Of a stretch of 64,000 bases of DNA, positions 47,632 through 60,400 are shown piece after piece (the first letter of the stretch is position 1; every line of letters starts with the position of its first letter). This stretch comes from Pyricularia pennisetigena. Taxonomy: Eukaryota; Ascomycota; Sordariomycetes; Magnaporthales; Pyriculariaceae. Location of the stretch: positions 5,233,445-5,297,444 of the forward strand of contig NC_043741.1 in NCBI RefSeq assembly GCF_004337985.1, read 5' to 3'. Made by a program: the position numbers and the translations under genes. The notes beneath the pieces are model-generated. The model saw only the letters and a program-made list of their open reading frames with translations. It searched no databases and had not been told where the DNA came from.

Positions 47632-49978
47632 AAAAGGAGGTGATTTACAAGGGCCTGCTCTAAATACGATAATAAAGGAGGTTTTAATAACGGATTTCTT
47701 ATATGGGAAACCCCTTTTTTTCGGAAATAATCCCTTTTATATTAGGTTATATAAAAAGGCTATTCAATGGTATACCGGGCTTACGGGGCCTAATTTCACG
47801 TGGATTTTCAGGGTTTTTACCGCTAAATTTTTACGTTACAGGTGAATTTACGGCTATTTCCGTATTTTGTTCGGGATTTAACTTTTCCGTTACCGTATTT
47901 GTTTCCGGTTCCGAATCGGTGTAAATTTTATAGTCCTCGTAATTTTCGGGGTTTATATTATTTAGTTTTACTTCCAACGGGGCTGCGTCACCCTTTGTAA
48001 CCCCTGTAAAGCTATGCTAAAAACGGTGTTATATTTACCTATTATATAGGCGTAATTCGAAACAATATTATTCCGAATAAAGATATTATACCCTTTAACC
48101 TCCAAACAAAACGAATGTTTAACGGTATTTAAACGTCCCCACGTTTTGCGATCCTTATCGTATAAGGTATTTTTTAATAATACGCCCCCTATACTATAAT
48201 ATATAAAACCATTAACAATATTTATTCGAAACGAGGGGATATATAAAACGTTATTTAACGTAACCTTTTTAAATTCGTCAGTTTTTTGGCCGTAACGGAC
48301 CTGTATTTTCACAGTTCCGGTACTTACAGGCCTAGCAAAGCCACCTCCTGTACCGATCTCGACTGTAAAACCGGGGGTATAATCGGTGAAAAGTTATTTA
48401 TTTGCAAAAATATAATGCGTATTACCTGTATCGTACAAAATAGGGTAATTTAATTTCCATGGTTTAGGGGTCCTTTTCACGCCGCGTCAAGGTTTCGTTT
48501 TAGTTTCAAAATTAACTGCTAAAACCTGTAATTTTAACGTTTTACCGGTATCGGTTTCCGAATCCGAATCCGAACGTAATTTTATAGTTCCGCTAATAAC
48601 GGAATTAATCTCTTATTCCAGGGCGTTATACGGTGCGCCTTCGTTAACGTCACCTGGAATCGAGCCCGTAAATAATTCGAAATCCACAAAAGTTACGGAC
48701 GTTCCAGCGATTTTCGTTGGAGGAGAATTTAATATTTTTTGCAAAAGCAGAATCCGAATTAAAGTTTTTACTTTTTTTTCGTAATTTAAAGGTGTTTTCC
48801 TACCTATTACTTCCCTTTTTAGCGCCTTTTTTGACGTTCTCTTTACCCATTCTTTTACCTGGAAACCTATAATTAGCGGTTTTAGCCGTTGTAGAGCTTA
48901 AAATCGAATTTTCGGATATAAAATCCGCCATAAAATATTGCAAATTTACTTTTTCCGAATTTTGGCCTATTACCTGTAAAGACCGTTGGGTATTACGTTG
49001 GCGTTCGGTCCAAATGGGGAATATCCCTTCCAGGGCCCGTGAGTATTAATTTCGTACGTTTACGGGGTTAATTTGCACGTTGGTTTTCGCAAACTTAACT
49101 ACCAGTAAATTAAAACGGCTATTGAATTTAGGTATTATTTTTTTAAATTTTGAAAAATTTAAAACGTGGAATTCCCGATATAGTAAATTTCGACTAATTT
49201 CGGGTGCAACGGAATAGCTATTTTCCAGGGTCTTATAAACCGTTACGGGGTTGGAATACCATGCAATGGATTTTAAAATATTTTTGGTTAAACTGTTTTT
49301 TATAAATAATAATAGGATTGATTGCTCGTATTCCGGTCAAATAAAACCAATTTCAGGGTTAAAAATAAATTCCGCTGCTTTTATAACCCTGAATTAAATC
49401 ATTAACGCCTGTTTCGACAAATCGAAATTACTAACCTCTATTAATTTACAATTTTCGGGGAAAAAGAATACCTGTTTCGATAATTCTTTACTTATCCCGT
49501 TATTTAAAATTAGGTTATTAGGTGGAGTAAAGGGTGCGGGAGCGGGTTTATTTTCCGAATTACTATCAAAATTAGTGGAATTACCGCTTTTTAGGGTTAA
49601 TAGGGCAATAAACTGTTAAATTGTCCTTTAAAATTGATTTATTTGTGTAATTAACGCTTTTAATTGCAGGTTTTAAGCCTATAATTTAGCGGGTAAAACT
49701 CTGTTTAAGCTGGGTTTAGGCCCCCTATTTGTTGGAATTGGGCCTGGAAGGTCCGACATAGGGTTATCTTCCACTATAGGGTAACCTAAATTATAATTGC
49801 AATTCGCTAATTTATAATTATAATTAATTAACCTAATTATTTGAAAATAAATACCCTATTTAACTTAGGATTTATTATACCGTTTGCTTTTTAACGGGTA
49901 TAGGCCTGTAATTGCCAATTACAGGGCTTATTACTATTTTCAATAGTTAAAATCCACTAAAATACAGGGTTAGAATCC
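47632..49978 (-). pseudogene. Copia fragment 3, minus strand: gag/protease/leader part
   Basis: Continues fragment 45267-46975 on the other side of copy B. Contains the segment at 47968-48312 (KIQVRYGQKTDEF, VLYIPSF) and the gag region. The expected gag ATG near 49750 is GTG here. Ends in the 5' leader at 49978, without an LTR, where the direct repeat begins. Confidence 0.82.
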
Positions 49979-50230
49979 TAGTCTCAGGGCTCATCCCTAA
50001 AGCCCAAAGCTCCACAATGAATCCACTCCGTTCGCTTCGCTCCATTTCGTGGCTCAATTGCGGCTTTGCAATGTACCTGTAGGTCCATCCAAAGAACGCT
50101 TTGGTTTGAGTCTAAGGACAATTTGTCGATTTTCGCCGTTTATAGCGGTATTTTGGGCTTTTTTGCGACCCACACTCCTTTATTATTCCACAACCGCGCA
50201 AAATATCGAAAAAAAACATAGTTGAAAATA
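49979..50230 (+). repeat. ~250-bp direct repeat, left copy
   Basis: Starts tagtctcagggctcatccct and matches 63180-63438 in the same orientation. Mostly unmutated, with a tccgttcgcttcgctcca motif. Not an LTR by its ends (no TG...CA), and no inverted partner found. Possibly the end of a larger mobile or subtelomeric unit. Confidence 0.7.
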
Positions 50231-50344
50231 GGAATTAGTAAACCTTTTTTATTAATCCAAAATTCTTTGCACCCGGTACGCTAATTAAAAGTTGGATATA
50301 ACCCGCCTTTTATCTGTTTATAACGGTATCCCTACTATTAACCC

Positions 50345-50720
50345 AAAAACACTATCGATACCCATTTCGTATTTTAATAATAACGATTATAATCCATTAA
50401 AATTTATATATAAAAAATCGCAAAAGCGAAAGGAATTTTTACATATAAATTTTGATCCAAATATCGCAAAATTATTTATTTTATAATCCGTATAAAGTAA
50501 ATTTCATTTAATATATTATACGTCCACCTATAAATACCATCGATACCCATTTCGCATTTTACCAATAACGATTATAATCCGTTAAAACTTATATGGGGAA
50601 AATTGCAAAAACGGAAAAAACTTTTACATATAAATTTCAATATAAATAACGCAAAACCATTAATTATACAATCCGTATAAAATACTTGCTATATAATACG
50701 CTATAAATCCACCCATTAAA
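50345..50720 (+). repeat. ~185-bp tandem duplication upstream of the helicase relic
   Basis: Two copies of a sequence starting atcgatacccatttcg, at about 50354 and 50539. They include a shared acatataaattt and aatccgtataaa. The first copy is largely open in the plus frame (50292-50486), so it may be duplicated coding DNA. Confidence 0.65.
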
Positions 50721-50769
50721 AAAACCATTAATTCCGCAAATCTTTATATATTTATATTAAATTACATAT

Positions 50770-52850
50770 ATATAATGTCCGGAAACACGCCTATATATAT
50801 TCTGTTTTCCCACCAAATCGACGCAATTTTTCGCGGTCCCAATTCCGTACACGCGGCGGCAAATACCTCCTCCGACGTACACATTTTCCCGGAATTATAC
50901 GCTAAAACCAAAACTTTTAATAATTTAAACCTATAATATTAACTCGTTTTTTTAACTGCTATATGGTTTTCAAACTTCCACAAACCCCCCAATACTACTC
51001 CACGAATCCCATATTGTAACCAAATATAATATATATACCGGGTTTTATATAATATAAAAAATATTATTTTACCGGTAAAAACCGGGTACGGGAAAAATAT
51101 AATATTATAAACTATTTCGGTTATTCGCAATAATACCGTTATTATCCAAATAATCCCATTAAACAAATTAAAGTTAAAATAGTTACGCAATATATAACGT
51201 TATCCCGCCGCGAACCCCGAATTAATCGGTTAATCCATTTTAAACGTAAATATAAATATGCGGTTTTTATTACCAAAACTAATTTTATTTAATATAACCT
51301 TTTTAAAACCCGCAAACCGTTTGTAAACATACGCACATTTTTTTAAACCCGGAATAAACCACCAATTACCGATTTTTTAAATTTTTTCGAAACCTTATAT
51401 TCCACCAACGTATCGTTTTATTTACCATAAGTAAATTTTATATAAATTTACAATGGAAGGATTTTAGAAAATTGTTATCCATATTGCGTTTAATCCGGGC
51501 AATTATACCAATAACCGTATTTATATTCGGGTGCACCGCAATTTTTACAATGAAAGTTAAAACCTACGTTTTCGATTAATTATATTATAAAAAAATAATA
51601 CGTTGTGTTAAAACGCCTTTTAACTGACCCGAAATTACGATTACAATACAATATTTGGAACGCAAAACCTTTATTAACGATTACCGGCGTTTCCTATTCC
51701 TAATAGGGAATATTACACCATTATCCGCCACCCGTATTTTTAAAATTATTATATATATAAACGCTAAACACCGCATTATCCAAACACGCCAATTCCTAAT
51801 AAATAATTTCGTATTTAGGAAATTTATTAAACAAAACGCAATTGATATAATTATCCGGTATAATGTATTTATATTTAAAATCGATAAAATTAAAATTTAC
51901 GAAAAATTTTCCAACCCGAATTTTGAAATTCGTTTTATATTTTCCATTTTATTTTTGGGTAAAGGTATGGATATACCTAATATAGAATATATAATATAAT
52001 ACGGCGCGTTAATATTAAACGACCCCGTAAACCTATGGCAAAAATTCGGACGAACCGCACGCGGGCCCAACCGTAAAAAAACCGTATATTTTTTTACGCC
52101 CTATTGGTATTTTAATACGCAAAGGTTTATCGCTAAATATAAACCAACCAGGTTAAAATTATTAACCAAATTAACCAAATAACCCGTATTATTACGAAAA
52201 AACGTCAAAAATTTACAAATTACCTATTTAAACCTTTTAACGTATTTATAAACGCGGTTATTCCTTATTAACCTTTTACGTATCGTTAAATTTAATTTAA
52301 ATAATAATAACCGGGCAAAAGCGTCGGAATTACCATAAACCGGTTTTTTGGGTTTATTTAAACCACGCGTTCCGCCCTATTGGACGTAATAGGAAATAAT
52401 AAATAAAAGAATAAAAAAAGGAGGCGTTAAATATATAAACCTTCGCCAACGTTAAATGTTTTGGACGAATTATAATGGATTTTATACAGGAAACGAATCC
52501 ATTTTTTACAATAAATTAATTTAAAAATTATTATAACGCCTGCGTATATTAAATTGGAGTTTTACCCGCATTAACCCCCTAAAAAGCAACCAATTAAAAT
52601 ATTTAGGAAAAATTCCAAAACAAGTTATATATTTAAATAATTGGACAAATCGGGTACCTATTTTGCAATAATTATTTTTTTCCCAAACCCGCGGCGGTTA
52701 TACAACCTATTATCCCAGCTGATATTACCTAAACCAATGATTTTTAATATCGTAAAAAAGTTCGTCCATTCCTATAACCGGGAATGGACGAAAAACGATT
52801 TGCTGGAAAATATTCCAAATTTACAATTAATTAAATAGTTTAAATAATAT
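50770..52850 (+). pseudogene. RecQ-type DNA helicase pseudogene
   Basis: Plus-strand reading shows a degenerate Walker A (KTGYGKNIIL near 51070-51100). A motif-Ia-like stretch (VIIQIIPLNKLKLK) follows near 51140. The helicase C-terminal half at 51655-52130 has GMDIPNIEYII and QKFGRTARGPNRKKT (motif VI, QxxGRxxR). Candidate start at ATG near 50773 (MSGNTPIYILF). A trailing frame at 52641-52838 probably belongs to the same gene. Stops are TAA at likely Gln codons. RecQ-like helicases are typical of fungal subtelomeres (telomere-linked helicases), which fits the setting but is not proven here. Confidence 0.65.
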
Positions 52851-54200
52851 AACGATTATTTCGTTATTTAATTCCCAATGATATACGAGAATGGAATACG
52901 AGATTACGCTTTTTATTTATATAAATAATAAGAAAAAAGCGGCGGAATTAAAATACGGTGGTATTTTAAAAAACGATGGATATAATTAACAGTTATTCGG
53001 GAAAATAAATTAATAAACGCCGACGAACGAATTAAACGGTATTATAATTACAGGTTAAAATACTGGTTAACGTTAACGGTTATAAAAATATCCAATATAA
53101 AAACGTTTATAAATTTATAAACCAAAAATTAAAAGGCGGTTAAAATTAAATCCTAATTAAATTGAACAACGTACCCTGGATTATAAAAAAGTCGAACGAT
53201 AAAAAAGGCGACGCCGAATTGGATTTACCAAGAGGGGAGGATTAAACAGCGCAAAATATATAATTGTTAAATATTAAATTCCCCAATTAACGGTTTAAAT
53301 AAAACGATCAAATGTTGGATAATAATACTTGTTACGTAAATTAAAAATTTGGATTTTATATAGGTTGGTACGGCGTAACGGCGCCCCGATTGAAAATAAA
53401 AAGGTTCGATATTGCGAATTGTAACAATTATTACGGTTAAACTCCGGAAATTTTGGCGTTTCCATTTTAATTTTATTTATCAGCAAAAAACCCCATACGT
53501 AAACCCAATTATAAATACCTCCTTTTTTATTTTTATTAACTTTTTTTCTTTTTTTTTTACAATAAAAACCTTTTTCCCGGCCGCCAGACTTTTTATACAA
53601 CGATTAATAAAAAATTGTAACGATTAAACCAACGTTTAATTTTAAACCAATAAACGTAATAATTATTATAATCGCAAAATTGCTTTAGCAAATACTGTAA
53701 ACATATTCGTTAAAAAACCTAATTAAAATATTTTTAATTGGATAAAACTGTTTATAATTTACCCACCCAAATAGGTATTAACCCAGTCGTAACGAGGGTA
53801 AATTATAATTAACGCCCCTGCATCGCAAAAATACCCCCCACCTAGTTAGGTCCGGGGCAGATTAATTAACCTTATTATAATAATAGTTACAATAATTGCT
53901 TTAATTCGCCAAAAACCGTAATAATTATTATAATTACGTTCCTTTATTATTATAGCTTTTTAAAAAAACGCTAAAAAGGCAAAACCTCCGCTCAAACCAC
54001 CACCGAATTTACGTTAAAATATATACCTAATAATATTAAATTATTTGCTAACCTAATAATTACACTATAAAAAAAAGGCGGATAAAAAAAATAAACCAAT
54101 ATTTTAAAAATTTGGAAAATTACGACGCGGAAATTGCAATTATTTTAAAATTAAATTTTGCTCGGTTAAACCGTTTTATATTATAAAATTATTCGGATAT
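52851..54200 (+). other. Decayed region between helicase relic and repeat-bearing ORF
   Basis: AT-rich with RIP-type stops. Short basic stretches occur, for example RRRRRIGFTKRG near 53205-53240. Could be the C-terminal part of the helicase gene or intergenic. No boundary or family assigned. Confidence 0.35.
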
Positions 54201-54209
54201 AACCGGAGT

Positions 54210-54516
54210 CCCCCTAAGCTTTCCCCCCATTCCTAATAATAATAGTATCAATTAAAATAATACCGATATAAATTCCGGCGATAATAAATTTATCCCCGCC
54301 CCCGTCGATAAAAATGGAAATAATACCAATATAAACGCCGGCGATAACGAATTTACCCCCGCCCCCGTTAATTAAAATAACGAAAATATTTATAAAAACG
54401 AAAACGATAACCAATTAACCCCCGCGTCCGCCAATAAAGGCGATAATAATATTAATATAAACGATAATTATAACGAACCTGCCCCAGATTTGGATAACCG
54501 CTAATTGCAAACTTTT
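54210..54516 (+). pseudogene. Decayed ORF with 63-bp (21-residue) repeats, left part
   Basis: Three to four tandem units in one plus frame, with Pro-rich ccccgcccccg blocks at 54294, 54357 and 54420 (63-bp spacing) and a weaker one near 54478. They read NTNINAGDNEFTPAPV-like. Low-complexity Asn/Pro-rich protein. Interrupted at the ctttt duplication by chromovirus 2; the plus-strand relic at 62064 may be its continuation. Confidence 0.45.
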
Positions 54517-54704
54517 TATTATAGGGTAAGCCAACGGCCTTGAGACCGTTAAATATCCTTGTTGGTATTATTACTAACGCTGGGGGAGAAGGGAGGAAAA
54601 AGTGCATATCCGGGTCGTGGTAATATCTTTCCCCTTATAAATTATCCCTAACCCGCTTTTATATTTTATTACGTAATACGTGCTTTAAATACGAATCCAT
54701 AATA
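54517..54704 (-). repeat. Chromovirus 2 3' LTR
   Basis: A 188-bp LTR (element on minus strand). Shares gtgcatatccgggtcgtggt and the rest with 61876-62063. Confidence 0.88.
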
Positions 54705-54820
54705 TAACCCGCATTCGCCCGTCCTTTATCGGGTGCGGTCCCTATTTGGAGGTATAAAAACAATCCAACGGGCGCGTATCCTAAGTTAATTTACCCGTTT
54801 ATAATTCCGGGCGGTATAGG

Positions 54821-55180
54821 CCCGTGGTCGGGTTTTACCCTCCTATTTTCGGCCGCGGTTATATTGCGGGTTTTTTATCCCCGGATCCGTTTACGGACGG
54901 TTATCGTAATTCGCCCTTTCCTAATTTTAATTGGTATAAATCCGTGGTCGAATTTTATTTTCCCGTTTTTGGTTGCGGTTACGTCGTGGCGTTTTTATCG
55001 TATTTACCGTTTACGGGTGGTTATCGCGGTTTACCTTTTTTTTATTTTGGGCGGTGTAAAACCGTAATCGGGTTTTATTTTCCTGTTTTTGGTTACGGTA
55101 ATATTACGGTTTTTTTATTATATTTACCGTTTGCGGGTATTTATTGCGGTTTATTTTCCTTTTATTTTGGGCGGTATAAA
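54821..55180. repeat. 3 x 120-bp tandem repeat inside chromovirus 2
   Basis: Units begin at 54821, 54941 and 55061 with (c/t/a)ccgt(g/a)(g/a)tcg(g/a)(g/a)tttta and end (t/g)gg(t/c)(g/a)gtataaa-like. A partial fourth starts at 55181. A 40-codon period stays in frame on either strand: Phe/Gly/Tyr-rich on plus, Lys/Arg-rich on minus. The coding strand is undecided. Confidence 0.75.
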
Positions 55181-55499
55181 TTCGTTTATCCATTGGTATA
55201 ATTTTTTTCCCGAAATGGTTACGGTTTTTATTTTTCGCATTTTTCCCCGCGTTATCGTTTTAATTTTTTTTATTTTCCAATTTTTCCTCCATTCGAATTT
55301 TTTTCGTTTTTATTCCCTTTTTTCCTTATTATTTTATCGATTTTTCCCGTTTTCCCCTCGTTTTGCTTTTTATTCATATTATTTTTATTTCGGTTATTTT
55401 TATTTTTTATTCGTTCCTATTTATTATTTATATCGTTATTTATCGCTACCGCGTCGTTATTATATTTTGGGTTTTTATTTTTTTAATCGCGTTCCAAAT

Positions 55500-56850
55500 A
55501 ACGTTTGGATAAATTAATACCGGTGGTGGAAATGACCGGTTTTCCCATTATAATGGTTAATTATTTTCGTTATATAATAATAACGACCGCCCATTTGTAA
55601 ATTATATCGATTAAATACCGATTAGGTAATATCGCTAATTTATATTCGTAACGTTTTTATCGCGTTATCGGTACCGCGGAATTCCAGGGTAATTTAAATA
55701 ACGACGAATATACCGCCCCGGAAAATATATTTATTCTTCCGTTTTTTGTGTAAAAACGTCCAAAACCAACGGGGTTTAAAAATATGGCCCTGCCCCCGAC
55801 GGTATTAATTACCAGCGATACCGTAACACCAAAAAATCGTATTATTATTATAACGAAACCGTTTACGTTTTTAACCTTATCCTCCGCCGCCGTTTACGGG
55901 AATTAAAAACCACGATTTATAATAATCGTTATATTATCCAACTTTTAATTAAAAATACCGTCGTGGATAATAAAAAAATTTTTGGCAAAAATACCGTATT
56001 GTTTCGAAATTTTTTTACCGCGTATATTAATTGGGTCCGCGTTTATTAAAACGTATAAAATAAAATGGCGAATTCCGGGGCCGTAACGACTTTTACCAAA
56101 ACCATTATTTTTACCGCTATATTTAATACCTTTTTTCGCAACGGCGGTAATTGTAACCGTTAATTGGTATAAACTTTCGCACGCGGTTTTATTTATTTGG
56201 AAATACGTTTAATTTTTTTAATATTTAATTGTTTTAATAACGTTATTAATTTTTAAAAATTTTTTCAGGAACGTAATACGTCGCGTTATAAAAACAATTT
56301 GCAAAAAACGCGCCGAAATAATAACGTTTTCGTTATTTTAATTACCGTTTTAACCTTTTTACCCGCCGCTCCCGTGTGCTAATTCCGCCCCGCGTATTCC
56401 CCACGCTTTTTCGCTTTTATTATTACCACGCCCCGCCGACGTTTCGAAACTTTTTTTTCGCGTTACCCCGTCGCGTTTTATTTTATTTGTACCCCAATTC
56501 GGTATATATTTGGTTTTTCGCGTCCCCGTACCCCTATTTCGTCGCGCCTTCGTATTTTTAATTATAATATAAATAAAAACCCGTTTTTTGGAAAATCCCG
56601 TCGTAAACCTTTTTTAATCGAAAATATTACCCGACGTCGTACCGCTTTATTACGGGAAATTAATTAATTCGCCGAATAATGGGAATTCCCGGTTTTTAAA
56701 AATAACGCGGAAAATAATAGGATAAAAAAAAAGGATATCGAAATAAAAGAAAAAAATAAAAAAAAAGTAAACCTGGATGGCGAATTGGAAATATATAATT
56801 CGGTTTTTAATTAATATTTTATCGCCGCGCAAAATTATCGCCTCGTTTTA
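55500..56850 (+). pseudogene. Possible antisense accessory ORF of chromovirus 2
   Basis: One plus-strand frame (55525 onward; 56065, 56374 and 56656 share the phase) runs about 440 codons with only TAA/TAG interruptions, all plausible former CAA/CAG. The end is markedly protein-like and charged (RRTALLREINQFAEQWEF, then NNRIKKKDIEIKEKNKKK), while the opposite strand there is Phe-rich nonsense. It is convergent with pol, like the antisense ORF in chromovirus 1. For 55525-56100 the minus strand also looks open, so this is less certain. Family unknown. Confidence 0.4.
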
Positions 56851-57099
56851 TATATATTAATTTAATTTGAAAATTAGGTGGGTGGGATACGGTTACGTCG
56901 CCTTAAAAATAGGCGTAAATTATATAATCGTCGGTTTATTTTCGTTATATTTCGCCCTGGTAAAAAATCTAATTTTGCATATTTTTTTTACCGTGCGTTT
57001 AATTAAATTAATATTAATTTTAGGTTTACCGCGTCGTTTTTTTTCCGGGGAATCGTCGATTTTTTAATTAATTATAGTAAATTTTTAATCCGGTTAAAT

Positions 57100-60000
57100 A
57101 TTTAATTATTAACGTCGTTTCGATATTGGGTTATTATTTGTTTGGGCCGGCCCCCATTTTATTTCGAATTCGTCCAATACCCGTATATTTTCCATTATTA
57201 CCAAATTTTCCTATATAAATTTATCGTATTTTTTCCATTTTATTAAAATTTTACGTTTGCGTTTTTTCCCCATTGCGTTTTTCGCGGTTAGGATTTCCTT
57301 TACCACCTATTCCTCCGCGGTTTCGTTATTTAAATCGGATAAAATTAATAACGGGCCGGGTTTAATATCGGTACGAATTTGGGACGGTAATAAATTATCC
57401 GCGGTTTTTTCGATTAATTTCACGTAAAAAATGGGGTGTATTTTTTTTGGAACGTTTGACGTAATTATTAATAATATAAAAATCGTTATAACCGTATATT
57501 TATTCGTTACGAAATTAAATTTTTTATTCTGGCAATTAATTTTAACGTTCCGCAAATTAAAAAAAATTTTATTTTTTATTTTAAAACGGTCCGCCGGTTT
57601 CCGTATTTTATTCGCGTTTTTTTTTGGCGTTATTATATATAAATTATAACGGCGTGGGCCACGTTTATACCGTTTTTAAAATATTGTAAAAATAAATTCG
57701 CACGATTTTTGGGCGTGGAACCCGGTCGTCCGTTTACCTATATTACCGGGACCGCGTTTATTTTGTATTTTAATAATAATTTATTAAAATTAATTCCCGT
57801 GGTTAACGAATTTTTATTTTTTAACGTTAATTAAATAACCGGTAAATATCCGGGCCAATTTATTTAATCGAACGCCACGAAAATTTTTAAGTAATATTGC
57901 ATTTCCTAATTAATCCGTTCCGTACCCCCGTCCGTTTTTGGGTGGTAAAACGTTAATAATAATTGTAAAATTCCTATTTATCGGCACAATTCCGACCAAA
58001 AACTTTTTATTCAATCCGACCCCCGGTCCGATATAATCGCGTTAAAAAAACCTTTAAACCGCCATTAAATGGAAACGAATTTCGCGGCGCAAATTTCGGC
58101 TTTTATCGAATCTATCGTTTTTAATTGGATATATTTGGAAAATTTATTAATTATAACCATTATATAACGCGGCGCGTCCGTATTATTACCTGGAAAATCA
58201 GTTATAAAATCGATGGAAATTTATTTCCAAAATTTATCCGGTATTGGTAAAAATTGTAATAATTTTTATTTACGTCGTTTCGATGGTTTTATCCTGCGGT
58301 ATATATCGCAATTGCGTATAAATCGTCGGATATATTCGGCTATCCCATCCCAATAATAATTTCGAACCAGGATCGTAAATATATTATCTTTACCGTAATA
58401 ATTAATTATTAGGGATTCGTAAATTCGTTGCAAAATTACCGTAATTAAAAATTCCCAATTGGGTAACCAAAAGCGGTTTTTATATAATAACGTACCGGAA
58501 ACGTTTATTAAATAATCCGTTATTTATATTATCGTTTCGGTTTCGGGTGGGAATTGTTTTATATTTTGTTAAACCGCGTTACGTTTACGGGCGTATATTG
58601 GGTTTTTTTCCATTATTTCGTTCCAAAATTCTATTATATAAAATTATTGGAAAATAAATTTTTTTTCCGGGACCGCCGGTAATATATTTTATAATAATAT
58701 TTAAAAAATACCGATTATAATTTTGTTAAATATTAGGCGTAATATTATCGCTCGTTTTTTTTCGTTGGTTTCGTCCTATTTCCGTTTCGATAACGCGTCG
58801 GGGATTATTATATATTTCCCTAATCGGTATTTTAAAACGTAATTAAATTTGGATAAAATTTCGGCCCACCGTATTTACCGTTCCAATACCACCCTCGGTT
58901 TTATAAAATATTTAAACGTTTTATAATCCCTAAAAATAATAAAAAAAAACGGATATTGCGTAATTCCGTTTTTTATATTTATAAATAATGGACGACCGCG
59001 AGCAATTTTTTATTGTGGATAATATAATTACGTTAAACCGTCGTTAATTTAACGGAATAAAATATTACCGGTTTTTATAACCCGTCCTTCCTTTTTTATA
59101 TTAATACCCCCCCGATAATTACGCCGGGATAATCCGTTTTTATTTTCGTTTCCGTTTCGTCGCTTTATTGGGCTAATATTAGCGTTTGCAAAAATGTTTA
59201 TTTGAATATTTTAAAAATAACGTTTTTTTCCGGTATTTATTTAAACGGTATTCTTTTTTCAATAAATTAAAATAAAAACGCCGTTAAACCCGAATATCCG
59301 TTTATAAAATCCCGGTAAAAATTTGCGAATCCTAAAAAACCGCGCAATTTTTGTAATTTGGTCGCGGTTTCCCATTCCCGGATCGCGCGTAATTTTTCCG
59401 GATCGGTTTCCACGTTTATATTAACGTATATAATAAACCTTAAATATTTAACGGAAATAACCGCGAACGCGTTTTTATCGAAATCCAAATTTAAACCCGC
59501 CTTTTTTAATTTTCCCAAAATATGGGTAACCTTCCGCCAATAATCCGTTTTAAAACCGGACGTATATATTAAAATATCGTCCAAATATACTAATATATAA
59601 TCGTCCAATATATTTCCGAAAACGCCGTTAATATATCGTTGGAACGTGGCCGGGGCGCCCGTTAATTTAAATAAATACACTAATTATTCGAATAATCCGA
59701 ATTTTGTATAAAAAACTATAAAATATTTATCCTTTTCGGTTACGCGTAATTTATGGAAAATTGCGCGTACGTTTATTTTAATAAACCATTTTATTCCGGA
59801 TAAAGAACGGAGTATTTTTTTAATTAATAGTAAAAAATACCGGTCCTATATTATAATAATATTTAATATTTCATAATCGACGTATAAACGTTATTTTTTA
59901 AAGGTTTTCCGGATTATTAGGACCGGGGTTGCGGTTAACGACGTATTTATTCGGATCCATTTTTTATTTATTATATTAATTATTTATCGCCGCAATTCCA

Positions 60001-60400
60001 ACAATTAATCGCGCGGTATATAATATAACCGGTTTTATAATAACGGCGGGGATTTACCGTCGTTATCCTTTTGGATCCGGATATAATGGTCCAATTCGCC
60101 CTTATACGGGGGTAAAACCGAAATTTTACCGTCGTTAAATAAATTTTTAAAACTTTTTAATTTTGCGGGTAACGTCGCCGGGGGTTTTGCGTCGTTTTTA
60201 TTTACCGCCGTTAAAATTAGGACCCGGATTATATTTTGTAACGAAATAAAAGCGAATTCCATTTATTCGTTCGTATTTTTTTTTGCTTTTCGGGCCGCGG
60301 CCAGAAATATATTGCTTATAACCACCGTGGGTTTCCCGTTTTTCGGACGCAGGGATAATTCCTACACGAATAATTTTTTAACGGACCCTATTTTTAATTT
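57100..60400 (-). pseudogene. Chromovirus 2 pol relic
   Basis: The intact stretch 59267-59680 contains FKLTGAPATFQRYIN, YLDDILIYTSG and LQKLRGFLGFANFYRDFI, all hallmark Ty3/gypsy RT motifs. Upstream RT continues to about 60060 with stops. RNase H and integrase are expected at 57600-59200 but were not resolved motif by motif. The chromodomain reads VVKEILTAKNAMGKKRKRKI, then KWKKYDK, near 57330-57230. Confidence 0.82.
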
